Below are positions 41,947-50,289 of a DNA stretch of 57,991 nucleotides, one piece after another; the stretch's first letter is position 1, and the number at the start of each line of letters is the position of its first letter. Position numbers and translations under genes: made by a program. The DNA is from JAMOQA01 sp964420365. Lineage in GTDB: Bacteria; Acidobacteriota; Polarisedimenticolia; J045. Under the pieces are notes generated by a model, which was not told the DNA's origin, searched no databases, and saw nothing but the letters and a program-made list of their open reading frames with translations. Where the stretch lies: assembly GCA_964420365.1 (NCBI GenBank), contig CAYQTA010000056.1, forward strand, positions 1 through 57,991. The letters are read 5' to 3'.

Positions 41947-42204
41947 TCAGACGAGGAAGTCGTGCGGGCGAACGGTCTTGCGGCCGTTGGCCTGGGCGCG
42001 CTTGACGGCCTGCTCGATGTACCAGTGGACCACGTTGTTCAGCGCCTCGGGGGCGTCGGAGGCCACGTTGACGTTGTAGGCCCGGAGGGCGGCCTTCACC
42101 TTGCTGCCGACGAGCAGCATCTCGGCCGTCTTCGCGGTCTTCTTCCTCGCGGCCTTCTTCGTCTTCTTCGCAGCCTTCTTCCTGGTGGCCTTCTTCTTCG
42201 CCAT
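41947..42204 (-). CDS. Histone-fold protein with a Lys/Arg-rich N-terminal tail
   Basis: 85 residues. Residues 2-27 contain 14 Lys/Arg in AKKK/KKTKK/ARKK blocks. Residues 29-85 read as one histone fold: a first helix (SKVKAALRA), a loop with NVNVASDAPEAL, a long central helix (NNVVHWYIEQAVKRAQAN) and GRKTVRPHDFL, which parallels the archaeal histone ending GRKTVKAED. Tail plus fold resembles eukaryotic core histones in plan; most bacterial histones described are tailless. It would dimerise and bind or wrap DNA, with the tail neutralising the backbone. GGAGGA ribosome site and a good promoter suggest high expression. Confidence 0.8.
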   Translation of the reverse strand: MAKKKATRKKAAKKTKKAARKKTAKTAEMLLVGSKVKAALRAYNVNVASDAPEALNNVVHWYIEQAVKRAQANGRKTVRPHDFLV

Positions 42205-42275
42205 GTTCTCCGTCCTCCCTGGGGCGACGGGATGTTCCCGGCGCCGCGGTACGTTTGAGCGTGGAATCCGCGACA

Positions 42276-42304
42276 TTCCTAGCACCGCCACCGACCGCGA
42301 TCAA
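42276..42304 (-). promoter_or_regulatory. Sigma-70-type promoter of the histone gene
   Basis: On the minus strand TTGATC (42299-42304), a 17-base spacer and TAGGAA (42276-42281), about 72 bases upstream of the ATG. The spacing is ideal and the flanks are less GC-rich than the surroundings. Confidence 0.5.
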
Positions 42305-42499
42305 GCGGAAATCGGCGTTTTTTTGCGTTCCCGGGGCGATTTCGGCGCATTCTGCCACCCGCGGCCGGGGACGTTCGCCGGGGTCCGTCGGGGTCCCGGG
42401 GTGGCATGACGTTCCCCTTGCCGGTCGCCGGCACGGGTACGAACGTTTCCTCGGCAGGACTTCCTCGCCGCGGGGGGCGGGGAGGGGAGGACACTCGGC

Positions 42500-43381
42500 A
42501 TGCAGCATCCGGTGCGAACGCGGCGGGGAATCGCCGTCGCTGCACTCCTGGTGGTCCTGGCCGTCGCCGGGACCGGTTGCGGGCTCTTCCACCGCGATGG
42601 AGCGCCTCCCGTGACCGGCGCGGAAACCGCGCGGGAAACGGCGATCCTGGCCGATCCGGCCCCGGTTGCGCCCGTGCAGGAGGAGCCGAGCGAGGCCCCG
42701 GGGGCGCGGGCGGCGGAGCTCGTCGTGGCGATGATCTTCGCGCGGGATCGCGAGGAGCGCCTGGCCCGCGCACGGGAGCTGCTCGCCCTCCAGGAAGACC
42801 TGCCGACCCCGCGCGGCACCGAGGACCCCGGCGCCCGGGCCGCCCGCGCCTGGCTGGAGGAGTGGCTGCATCCCGCGGACGAACGCCAGCGCCGGCAGGG
42901 ACGGATCGGTCCGCGGATCGGCGTCCGCGACATCTGGCACACGCCGGGGTACGAGGCCTGGATCGAGGCCGGGGACGGCCTGCTGGTCCTCGACCGGGAG
43001 GGGCGTCTCCTCGCGCGGATCGCGAGCGGCTCCGGGGGAAGCCTCCACGGGGTCGCCTTCCACGACGTGGACGACGACGGACAGGACGAGGTGTTCCTCG
43101 AGTTCGACTCCGGCGCGAACTCGGGGAACCGCTACGTCGTGATCACCGGCTGGAAGGAGGTCGGGGGCACCTTCCGGCAGGTGCTGGAGCGGCGGCTCCA
43201 CGCCACGGCGTTCCGCTGGCTCGACGCGGGGCTCGGTGCGCGGCTCGCCCTCGTGCGCCTCTCGGGTCGTCCCTACCTGGTCGTCGACCCGGAGAACGAG
43301 CCCGAGTTCCTCCGGTGGGACGACGGCCGGGGCGGGTTCGTCACGGAGGCCGCCCCGGCTCGCAAGGCGCGGGTGTTCTGA
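42500..43381 (+). CDS. Secreted protein or lipoprotein of unknown function
   Basis: 293 residues. A basic start and hydrophobic segment end in AGTGC at about residues 23-27, a weak lipobox because Gly, not Leu, stands at -3. A Pro/Ala/Glu linker follows, then a helical part and a beta-rich C-terminal domain with HDVDDDGQDEVFLE, an Asp-rich calcium-type loop like those of FG-GAP or VCBS repeats. No enzyme motif. A perfect palindrome follows the stop. Confidence 0.75.
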   Translation: MQHPVRTRRGIAVAALLVVLAVAGTGCGLFHRDGAPPVTGAETARETAILADPAPVAPVQEEPSEAPGARAAELVVAMIFARDREERLARARELLALQEDLPTPRGTEDPGARAARAWLEEWLHPADERQRRQGRIGPRIGVRDIWHTPGYEAWIEAGDGLLVLDREGRLLARIASGSGGSLHGVAFHDVDDDGQDEVFLEFDSGANSGNRYVVITGWKEVGGTFRQVLERRLHATAFRWLDAGLGARLALVRLSGRPYLVVDPENEPEFLRWDDGRGGFVTEAAPARKARVF

Positions 43382-43405
43382 CCCGCCGGCCGCGCGACCC
43401 GAACG

Positions 43406-43431
43406 GCGGCGGACCCGCGCGGGTCCGCCGC
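43406..43431. terminator. Perfect palindromic hairpin after the 42500 gene
   Basis: GCGGCGGACCCGC and its exact complement, 13 bp with no spacer, 25 bases past the stop codon. No T-run. Confidence 0.55.
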
Positions 43432-43442
43432 GCCGTCTCCGG

Positions 43443-43458
43443 CGGATCCTTCCTTGCT
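43443..43458 (+). promoter_or_regulatory. Weak sigma-54-like element before the TMTC-like gene
   Basis: cGGatC-cttcc-TTGCt keeps GG-N10-GC spacing, TTGC and W but matches only 8 of 12 positions. Predicted start falls about 10 bases before the ATG. Confidence 0.25.
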
Positions 43459-43479
43459 TCCCGGGGGGCGCGCGGTAGC

Positions 43480-45729
43480 ATGGATCCCGCTCCCATGGCT
43501 GGAACGAGCGGAAAGAGAACCGGTTCGCCGGGGAACGGCAGCCCCGGCGCCCTTCCCCGGGGAACCTGGATCGTCCTGCTGGCGGCGCTGCTTCCCTACC
43601 TCGCCCTTCCGACGAAGCCGCTGCTGATCGATGCCCCCCTCGCGGTGCTCCAGAACCCGGTCCTGCGGGACGGGAAGGTCGGGGACCTCTTCTCGCATGA
43701 CTTCTGGGGCGCCCCCACCGAGGCCAAGTGGGGCACCCGCTCGTACCGGCCACTCGTCAACCTGACCTGGTGGCTTCAGCACCGTCTCTACGGCACCGAC
43801 GAGACGACCAGCATCGACCCGGAGACGCCGCGGAACCGGGCGCTGGCGACCTGGCTCCACCTGGAGGACATGGGCCTGCACGCCCTGGGGGCCCTCCTGT
43901 TCGTCCTGCTGCTGCTCGAGCTCCTGCCCGACCCGCGCTGGGCGGTGCCGGGAGGAGTCTTCTTCGCGGTCCATCCCCTGCTGAGCGAGGCGGTCAGTTG
44001 CACGGTCGGCCGGGCCGACCTGATGGCCTCGGTCGGGTTCCTCGGGGCCCTCGTGCTGCACCTCCGGGCGGATCGCTCGCGCCGCCCGTGGGTCCTCGAG
44101 GGCGGAGCCATGCTCCTGCTGGCGGCCACGTTCCTGTGCAAGGAGTACGCGGTCGCGTTCCCGTTCCTGCTGCTCGGCGTGGAGATCGCCCTCGGGCTGG
44201 CCCGCGGCTGGCCGGAGGGCGCGGTGCGGCGGCGCAAGCTCGCCGTCCTCGGCATCGCGTTCGCCCTGCTCGCCGCCTACCTCGGGCTCAGGCTCGCCCT
44301 GTTCGGCGCCCTCGGGGGCGTACCGATGCTGGGCGTCGGCGACAATCCTCTCTACGGGAAGCCGCTCTCGGTGCGGTGGGCGACGGCGGCCTGGCTGCTC
44401 CTCCTCGGCGCCCGGCTGCTCGTCCTGCCGGTGCGCCTGACCTATTTCTACAGCTACGGCACGATCCCGATCGCGGAGAGCTTCCTCGACCCACGGGCGC
44501 TCGGCGGTGTCGCGCTGGTCGCCGTCCTCGTCGCCGTCTCGATCCACGCGGCCGCGCGGCGGAGGGACCCGGTCCCGGCGATCGCGTCCCTGCTCTTCCT
44601 GCTTCCGCTCGGGCCGAGCCTCAACACGGTCAGCATCGCCGGCGTCCTGTTCGCGGAGCGATTCTTCTACCTGCCGGTCGCGGGGTTCGCCCTCCTGGTC
44701 ACCGGGGAACTGGCGCGGCTGGTGCGAACGAACGGTGGCCGGCGGGCGGCACTCGTCGCCCTCGGCGTCGTGTCCGTGGTCTTCGCCGGCATGACCGCCC
44801 TGCGGGTGCAGGACTGGAGTTCCCCGGAGAGCATCGCCCGGGCGGGTGTCCGGGCCTACCCCCGGGCGAGCGGAGCGTGGCTGGAGCTCGGGCTCGCGCT
44901 CGCTGCCCGGGGGGAGGACGCGGAGGCCGCGGAGGCGTTCGAGAAGAGCCTCGAGGAGTGTCCACAGAGCCCGTTCACGTGGAAGAACTACGCGGTCGCC
45001 CTGATGCGCCTCGGCCGCTACGAGGAATCGGTGGCGGCCTGGCGACGCTGCCTCGAGATGAGCCCCCCCGACCTCGCCCCGCTCTGGCGCGGCCTGGGGA
45101 AGGCCGAGTTGCTGGCCGGTCACCCGGACCGGGCCGTCCGTGCCCTCGGGCGGGCGTACCAGCTGCGTCGGCGGGACGCGGAACGCCAGCAGGATCCGCG
45201 GGTGAAGGCCGTCCTCGAGCGGGAGGCGGACGAGCTGCGGGTGATCTACCAGCAGGCGCTCCTCCGGCTCGCGCAGCAGCGCCTGCGGGAGGCCCGGGCG
45301 GGCGAGGCCCGGGAACTCGCCCGCCGGGCGGTGCAGCTCGGATCCCTGCCGGCCCCGGGGCTCTTCCTCGCGGGCCAGGTGCTGCACCGGGCCGGCTACG
45401 AGGAAGAAGCGAAGGAACTGTTCCAGGAAGCCCTGGCGGCCGACCCGGACCTCCTGCGGAAGAAGCACGAGGTCGCGGTCGAGCTGGACCGGCAGGGGAA
45501 GCACGCCGAGGCCGCGGAAGCGTTCCGGGAGATCCTGGCGGTTCGCCCGGACCACGTCTCCACGCTCTTCAACCTCGGTCGGAATCTCCTCCTCGCCGGG
45601 CGCCCGGAGGAGGCCATCGCCTACCTCGAGAAGGGGCTGGCCCGCCGGGAGGATCCCCGGGCGCGCCGGCTGCTGGAGGAGGCGCGCCGGCGCGCGCGCC
45701 GCGTGCCGCGGACCAGCCGCCTGCGCTGA
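43480..45729 (+). CDS. TMTC-like membrane glycosyltransferase with TPR repeats
   Basis: 749 residues. About ten membrane helices (residues 28-450) carry the features of TMTC/DUF1736 O-mannosyltransferases: YRPLVNLTWWLQHRLYG, a luminal-type loop, FAVHPLLSEAVSCTVGRADLMAS and LCKEYAVAFP. From about 465 to the end there are at least six TPR units (for example YPRASGAWLELGLALAARGEDAEAA and VSTLFNLGRNLLLAGRPEEAI). A GT-C enzyme that adds a sugar from a lipid carrier to secreted proteins is the best inference. ATG at 43480; an ATG five codons later is also possible. Confidence 0.8.
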   Translation: MDPAPMAGTSGKRTGSPGNGSPGALPRGTWIVLLAALLPYLALPTKPLLIDAPLAVLQNPVLRDGKVGDLFSHDFWGAPTEAKWGTRSYRPLVNLTWWLQHRLYGTDETTSIDPETPRNRALATWLHLEDMGLHALGALLFVLLLLELLPDPRWAVPGGVFFAVHPLLSEAVSCTVGRADLMASVGFLGALVLHLRADRSRRPWVLEGGAMLLLAATFLCKEYAVAFPFLLLGVEIALGLARGWPEGAVRRRKLAVLGIAFALLAAYLGLRLALFGALGGVPMLGVGDNPLYGKPLSVRWATAAWLLLLGARLLVLPVRLTYFYSYGTIPIAESFLDPRALGGVALVAVLVAVSIHAAARRRDPVPAIASLLFLLPLGPSLNTVSIAGVLFAERFFYLPVAGFALLVTGELARLVRTNGGRRAALVALGVVSVVFAGMTALRVQDWSSPESIARAGVRAYPRASGAWLELGLALAARGEDAEAAEAFEKSLEECPQSPFTWKNYAVALMRLGRYEESVAAWRRCLEMSPPDLAPLWRGLGKAELLAGHPDRAVRALGRAYQLRRRDAERQQDPRVKAVLEREADELRVIYQQALLRLAQQRLREARAGEARELARRAVQLGSLPAPGLFLAGQVLHRAGYEEEAKELFQEALAADPDLLRKKHEVAVELDRQGKHAEAAEAFREILAVRPDHVSTLFNLGRNLLLAGRPEEAIAYLEKGLARREDPRARRLLEEARRRARRVPRTSRLR

Positions 45730-45751
45730 CGCGGGCCCAAGGAGACCACCG

Positions 45752-46438
45752 ATGCGAACCACGATGACCGCGATCGTCGCCGCCCTCGGGTTGCTGTTGG
45801 CCGTTCCGGCGCTCCCCGCCCGGGCCGGCCGCGTCCCGCGGAAGAACAGCCCGGACCAGGAGCACCCGAAGCGCCCCGAGGGAAAGGGCTTCGGGCTTGC
45901 CATGCCCAACCTGTCGGAGAGCCCCCTCTTCCAGAGGGCGGCGGAGGTGCCACCCCGTCCGCCCGAGTCCTACGAGCGAAAGCTGCCCGAGCGCGTGGCC
46001 GGGTTCGTGCGCAAGGAGATGACCGGGCGGACCCGCTGGTTCGGGCCGGCCGGGACGAGCGAGGTCCACGCCACCTGGGCGGACGAGCAGGGGAACACGA
46101 TCCGCCTCGACCTGGTCGACCCGGGCGGGTTGCCGCCGGAGATGAGCCCGCGCTACCGGCCCTTCCCGGCCCCCGGCGAGCGGGAGAAGGTCGCGGGGAC
46201 CATTCGCGAGGGGATCACGATCGCGGACTGCCCGGGCGTCGCCGAGTACCAGCTCGGGGAGCGGGGCGGGAAGATCGAGATCGTCGTCGGCCCCCGGGTC
46301 CGGCTCACCGTGAGCTCGGCGAACGTCCGGCCGGTGGAACTGCGGGCGTTCCTCGAGGCGCTTCCCCTCCGGGAGATCGCGGCCCTCGCACCGGAGCCGA
46401 CGCCGGATTTCTCGGACCTCCTGCCGAAGAAGGACTGA
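45752..46438 (+). CDS. Secreted protein of unknown function
   Basis: 228 residues with a signal peptide (cleavage near ALPARA, residue 26). The mature part has a charged Pro-rich start (KNSPDQEHPKRPEGKG), then a domain in which VRLTVSS and NVRPVELRAFLEALPL suggest an alpha/beta fold. No motif recognised. AAGGAG site; 22 bases after the TMTC-like gene, so probably the same transcript. Confidence 0.75.
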   Translation: MRTTMTAIVAALGLLLAVPALPARAGRVPRKNSPDQEHPKRPEGKGFGLAMPNLSESPLFQRAAEVPPRPPESYERKLPERVAGFVRKEMTGRTRWFGPAGTSEVHATWADEQGNTIRLDLVDPGGLPPEMSPRYRPFPAPGEREKVAGTIREGITIADCPGVAEYQLGERGGKIEIVVGPRVRLTVSSANVRPVELRAFLEALPLREIAALAPEPTPDFSDLLPKKD

Positions 46439-46495
46439 GGCGGAGCTCCCAGCGACGGACGCGAACGACGGCGCCATCCGCGTTCACGACGCTCG

Positions 46496-46641
46496 GGCGG
46501 CCTTCCGGCCGCCCCTACGAGAATCCCGGCGACCCACGACCCGGGCCCCGTGTACGGGCCTCTCGCAGGGGCCGCCGGGAGGCAATGCGGGCCTCCCGTA
46601 GGGGCCGCCGGGAGGCGGCCCGGGCGGCGCGCAGCGCCGCG
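46496..46641 (+). repeat. Dispersed palindromic repeat, copy D
   Basis: Begins with GGCGGCCTTCCGGCCGCCCCTAC, contains two GCAGGGG/GTAGGGG-GCCGCCGGGAGG units about 30 bases apart and ends in CCCGGGCGGCGCGCAGCGCCGC. Architecture as in copy B. Fills most of the 288-base gap 46439-46726; nothing else is visible there except the following hairpin. Confidence 0.8.
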
Positions 46642-46673
46642 GCAGGGCTCCCCGGCACCCGCGGACGAGGGAA

Positions 46674-46695
46674 GGGCCCCGCGGTCGCGGGGCCC
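46674..46695 (-). terminator. Terminator hairpin of the sigma/anti-sigma/Spy operon
   Basis: Perfect 10-bp stem GGGCCCCGCG / CGCGGGGCCC, 31 bases beyond the stop of the minus-strand Spy-like gene. Confidence 0.55.
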
Positions 46696-46726
46696 GGCGG
46701 GTCGTCGCTGGAGAGAGGGAGTCGGG

Positions 46727-47323
46727 TCAGTTCCTGCGGGCACGGCCCCGGCGGCCACGGTGGGGGTGCATGCCCTTCCTGCCGGGCCGCGGCCCACGGT
46801 GTTGCCTCATCAACTGCTCCAGTTTCTGGCGCTGTTCCGGCGTGAGCAGCTTCGCGATCGCGACGCGGCCCTGCAGGCGGTGCCGCGAGATCGCCGCGTC
46901 CGCCTCGACGACGGCATCGATCGCCTTCTCGAGCGCCTCCGTGTCGAGGCGTTCCTGGTGGAGCAGGCGCGCGAGGTCGAGATGGGCCTTTTCCGCGGCA
47001 GCGCGGAGGTCCACCTCGTCGCGGGCGGAGGAGAACCAGGTCTCCTCGATCTGCTTCACCTGCTCGTCGGTGAGGCCCAGGGCCGACCGGACCTGCGGGT
47101 TCCTCCACCACCTGCGGGCGGGTCCGGCCGGGGGGGGACCGCCCGGGCCCGGGCCCATCCCGGGACCCATCCCGGGGCAGGGACCGATGCACGGACCGGG
47201 AGGCGGCGGAGGCGCGCCGGGGCCGGGGGCCTGGGCGAGGGTCGCGGGCGCCGCGACGGCGAGGAGGAGGAAGACGAGGGCGATCGCCGGGATCGCTCGC
47301 AACACGGCACGGTTCCTGCTCAT
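46727..47323 (-). CDS. Spy/CpxP-like periplasmic protein
   Basis: 198 residues. Signal peptide to about residue 30, then a Pro/Gly/Met stretch with CIGPCPGMGPGMGPGPGG, which offers Cys and Met for copper or other soft metals. Next comes a helical domain with LGLTDEQVKQIEE and LLTPEQRQKLEQLM, the two LTxxQ motifs of Spy/CpxP and zinc-resistance-associated proteins. The C terminus is very basic. It is third in an ECF-sigma operon, so probably an envelope or metal stress effector. ATG at 47323 has AAAGGA at 8 bases; an ATG at 47332 overlaps the previous stop. Confidence 0.78.
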   Translation of the reverse strand: MSRNRAVLRAIPAIALVFLLLAVAAPATLAQAPGPGAPPPPPGPCIGPCPGMGPGMGPGPGGPPPAGPARRWWRNPQVRSALGLTDEQVKQIEETWFSSARDEVDLRAAAEKAHLDLARLLHQERLDTEALEKAIDAVVEADAAISRHRLQGRVAIAKLLTPEQRQKLEQLMRQHRGPRPGRKGMHPHRGRRGRARRN

Positions 47324-47328
47324 CGGGA

Positions 47329-47733
47329 TCATCCTTTCCGGGCGCCGCCCGCGGGGGGCGGGGCCTCTCGATCGTCGGTGGCCGGGGCGGGATCCTCGCC
47401 GGCGAGGAAGCGGGCGAGACCGGCTCCCGGCACGTCGGGGAACTCGAGGGCCGTCGCCGTGTCGTCCCAGGCGTCGTAGACGGCGAGCGGGTCCTCGAAC
47501 GAGGTGAAGGCGACCCGTTCCGGGGTCGGGGGCGTGGCGGTGCCGGGCCGCCCCCCGGGGAGAAGCGGCCAGAGCGCGAGGACGAGGAGGGCCGCGGCCG
47601 CGGAGAGGGCGATCCCGGCCCGGCGACGCGCACGAGCCCGGCCGCGCTCGGCCCGCACCGCCGCGAGGATCTCCTCCCGCTGGCGGGCGAAGAACCGGTC
47701 GGCCCATGCCTGGTCGTCGTGGGTCCCGCGCAT
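47329..47733 (-). CDS. Single-pass membrane protein, probable anti-sigma factor
   Basis: 134 residues: an N-terminal charged helix (about 1-38), one membrane helix (ALSAAAALLVLALWPLL, about 42-58) and a C-terminal part of about 75 residues outside. No His-x3-Cys-x2-Cys zinc motif, so it is not a ZAS-type anti-sigma. Position directly after the sigma factor gene, with the ATG just past its stop, suggests that role. GGGAGGA site. Confidence 0.65.
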   Translation of the reverse strand: MRGTHDDQAWADRFFARQREEILAAVRAERGRARARRRAGIALSAAAALLVLALWPLLPGGRPGTATPPTPERVAFTSFEDPLAVYDAWDDTATALEFPDVPGAGLARFLAGEDPAPATDDREAPPPAGGARKG

Positions 47734-47735
47734 CG

Positions 47736-48329
47736 TCACGTCCTCCCGGCGGCCCCCGGGGCCGCTCCGAACCCGGCGAGCCGGGAGCGGAGCAGGCGGG
47801 TGCCACGGAACAGGTGCACCTTCACGGTGCCGGCATGGAGGCCGAGGCGAGCGGCGATTTCCCGCACCGGCAGTCCCTCCGCGAACCGCAGCCGGAAAAC
47901 CTCCCGCTGCCTTCCGGGGGGGAGCGCCGCGAGCTGTTCCCGGACCGCCCGCCGCAGCTCGGTGGCGAGCAGGTCCTCTTCCGGGCCCGGTGCCGGGTCC
48001 GGGGCGCTCTCCGCCAGGGCCGCCTCGTCCACGGGGAGCTCCCCGCGCCGGGCCCGGTCGATGGCGAGGCGGCGGAGGGTGGCGAGGCACCACGACCCGA
48101 AGCTGCCCGGGTCCCGGAGCCGGCCCAGGTGGCGGAAGGCGCGGAGGAGGGTTTCCTGGACCAGGTCGTCCGCGTCCTCCACCCGGCCCACCGCGGCGAG
48201 GGCCCGGGCCATGAGCGGTCGCTGCCAGCGCCGGACCAGCTCGGCGAACGCCTCCTCGTCACCCCGGCAGGCCCGGAGCACCAGGGCCTCGTCGGGGGGA
48301 TCGTGGGGGGGGCGTTCGCTCGCGCTCAT
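47736..48329 (-). CDS. ECF-type RNA polymerase sigma factor
   Basis: 197 residues with sigma region 2 (DEEAFAELVRRW, DADDLVQETLLRAFRHL) and region 4 (LPPGRQREVFRLRFAEGLPVREIAARLGLHAGTVKVHL). Start ATG has GGAGG at 6 bases. Heads a three-gene operon with a membrane protein and a Spy-like periplasmic protein. A CAAC-N16-CGTC element 20-44 bases upstream could be its own target promoter. Confidence 0.9.
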   Translation of the reverse strand: MSASERPPHDPPDEALVLRACRGDEEAFAELVRRWQRPLMARALAAVGRVEDADDLVQETLLRAFRHLGRLRDPGSFGSWCLATLRRLAIDRARRGELPVDEAALAESAPDPAPGPEEDLLATELRRAVREQLAALPPGRQREVFRLRFAEGLPVREIAARLGLHAGTVKVHLFRGTRLLRSRLAGFGAAPGAAGRT

Positions 48330-48349
48330 CTTCGGCCTCCACTCCACAG

Positions 48350-48373
48350 GACGGGATCCCGGCGAATCGGTTG
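48350..48373 (-). promoter_or_regulatory. Possible autoregulated ECF promoter
   Basis: On the minus strand CAAC (48370-48373), 16 bases, CGTC (48350-48353), the spacing and core of many ECF promoters. The first G pair of GGAAC is missing. Predicted leader about 13 bases. Confidence 0.35.
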
Positions 48374-48797
48374 ACAGGGTACCCCGCCGCGGAGGTGGCG
48401 GCGGCCCGAGGCGGCGCACAGCGCGGCGCACAGCGCGCCGATCCGGGGACCCCGTCCAGCCCCGGGCCGGGCGACAGGGAACGGGCCGAACTGCAACGGC
48501 CGGAACAGAGAACCCAGGTTCCTGCAAAGGACTCGGGAGACTGTTCGTCCTGGTTTTGTCGTTTCCGTTCCCAACTTTCGCCTTCCCGGGCTTCCAGGGA
48601 GCCTGGAATTGCGGGAACCCGCGATCTCTGTTGGTGACATTGCAGAAAGACCTCCTCTCCGTCGGAATCCTCGCGTTTTTCCCCCTTGCCTGTCGCCGGC
48701 GCGGCGCCGACCGGGGTCCGAATGCCCCGGTCCACCGCGGGGAGTAGACTCGGAAACCGCCGCCCGCCCCCCGGGCGGATCGTCGCGGGAGGAGCCG
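48374..48797. other. Divergent intergenic region with short palindromes
   Basis: No gene seen. TTCCAGG-gag-CCTGGAA at 48592-48608 and GCGGG-AA-CCCGC at 48611-48622 lie in a less GC-rich stretch (48520-48690). They are possible operators for the B12 locus that begins at 48798. I found no cobalamin-riboswitch B12-box or conserved junction. Confidence 0.4.
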
Positions 48798-49361
48798 ATG
48801 GCGCGCCTGACCAGGATCACCACGCGCACGGGGGACGATGGCCGGACGATGCTCGGCTCCGGCCGCAGGGTCCCCAAGGACGACCCCCAGGTCGAGGCGT
48901 ACGGCGACGTCGACGAGCTCAACTCCGTCCTCGGCGTTGTCCTCGCCCGTGACCCGGAGCCGGAGGTCGCGGCGGTCCTCCACCGGGTGCAGAGCGAACT
49001 GCTCCACGTGGGCGGCGTGCTCGCGATGCTCGACCCGGAGGGGAAGAAGAAGGCCCCGAACCTGGTGAAGAACCGTCATGTCAACCGGCTCACGCGGGAG
49101 GTCGAGCGGTTCAACGCGGACCTCGAGCCGCTCGAGACGTTCGTCCTGCCCGCCGGGACGGAGACCGCAGCCTTCCTGCACCTGGCCCGCACGGTCTGCC
49201 GGCGGGCGGAGCGCCGCGTCGTCGCCCTGGGCCGGGAGCGCGCGATGCCCCCCACCCTGGTGCGGTACCTCAATCGCCTTTCCGACCTGCTCTTCGTCCT
49301 GGCCCGGTGGGAGAACCGGGCGAAGGGCGCCGGGGACATCGCCTGGGACACCGAGGCCTGA
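48798..49361 (+). CDS. pduO: Corrinoid adenosyltransferase, PduO type
   Basis: 187 residues. TRTGDDGRTMLGSGRRV at the start is the ATP-binding signature, and YGDVDELNSVLG, PAGTETAAFLHLARTVCRRAERR and YLNRLSDLLFVLAR complete the PduO/MMAB pattern. It converts cob(I)alamin to adenosylcobalamin in the cytoplasm. AGGAGG site. The following BtuF- and BtuC-like genes begin 10 and about 925 bases further on, so uptake and activation are probably co-expressed. Confidence 0.92.
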   Translation: MARLTRITTRTGDDGRTMLGSGRRVPKDDPQVEAYGDVDELNSVLGVVLARDPEPEVAAVLHRVQSELLHVGGVLAMLDPEGKKKAPNLVKNRHVNRLTREVERFNADLEPLETFVLPAGTETAAFLHLARTVCRRAERRVVALGRERAMPPTLVRYLNRLSDLLFVLARWENRAKGAGDIAWDTEA

Positions 49362-49371
49362 GCCGCCGCCG

Positions 49372-50289
49372 ATGGTTCGGAACCGCCGGGCCCCCCGCCT
49401 TCCCGTTCGTGCCGGCCTTGCCGCCGCGCTCGCCGTCGCCCTCGTGTCCGCCCTCGTCGTCGCCCGGGCCGCCCCACCCGCGCCGGGCCGGATCTGCTCG
49501 GTCAGCCTCGCGGGAGACGAGCTCCTCGCGCTGCTCGTCACGCCGGACCGGGTCGTCTGCGTTTCCCGGTACGCGGACGACCCCGGGCTCGCGGCCTGCG
49601 CCGGCCGCTGGCCCGCCACCATCCCCCGTCTCGCGGCCAACCTCGAGGCGGTCCTGGCCCGGCGCCCGGACCTGGTCGTCGCCGCACCGTGGAACCGCGC
49701 CGATTTCCTCCGGGTGCTGCGGCACGTGGACGTCCCGGTCTTCGTCCTGCCCGACGTGCGGGGCTTCGAGGACGTGCGGCGGGCCCTCCTCGACCTCGGG
49801 CGGGCGGTCGGGGAGCCGGGGAAGGCGCGCCGGGTGGTCCGGGAGATGGACGCGCAACTCGCGGCCCTCGCGCACCGTCTCGCGGGCGTCCGGGAGCGGC
49901 CCCGCGTGCTCTTCTTCTCCCACCTGGTCGTGGCCGGGGCCGGGACGACCATCGACGAGGTGATCGACCGGGCCGGTGGCCGGAACGCCGCCCGGGAGCT
50001 CGGCATCGAGGGACACCGGCGCGTGCCCCTCGAGACGATCCTCGCCCTGGACCCGGACGTGCTCCTGCTGGGGAAGGGGGGGGGCGAGTCTCTCGAGGCG
50101 ACGCTGGCGGAGTGGCCCGCCCTCCGGAGCCTCCGCGCCGTGCGGGAGGGGCGCACCTGCGAGGTTCCCGGCAGGCTGCTGACCACCGTCGGGCCGGAAC
50201 TGGCCCGGGGCGCCGAGGCGGTCGCCCGCTGCCTGCATCCGGGGGTGTTCGGCCGGGACGGGTCCCGGGAGAAGGGAGGCTCCCGGTGA
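49372..50289 (+). CDS. btuF: Cobalamin-type periplasmic binding protein (BtuF-like)
   Basis: 305 residues with a signal peptide (about 1-33) and a class III binding-protein fold. Visible: CSVSLAGDELLALLV, VVCVSRYADDPG, then RRPDLVVAAPWNR and LDPDVLLLGKGGG, typical of the BtuF/FhuD/FepB group. Heme or siderophore ligands cannot be ruled out by sequence, but the PduO neighbour points to cobalamin. The stop overlaps the permease GTG. Confidence 0.82.
   Translation: MVRNRRAPRLPVRAGLAAALAVALVSALVVARAAPPAPGRICSVSLAGDELLALLVTPDRVVCVSRYADDPGLAACAGRWPATIPRLAANLEAVLARRPDLVVAAPWNRADFLRVLRHVDVPVFVLPDVRGFEDVRRALLDLGRAVGEPGKARRVVREMDAQLAALAHRLAGVRERPRVLFFSHLVVAGAGTTIDEVIDRAGGRNAARELGIEGHRRVPLETILALDPDVLLLGKGGGESLEATLAEWPALRSLRAVREGRTCEVPGRLLTTVGPELARGAEAVARCLHPGVFGRDGSREKGGSR

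Noticed and set aside
48330..48797. Cobalamin riboswitch before the B12 genes
   Set aside because: No recognisable B12 box or conserved junction; only short palindromes.
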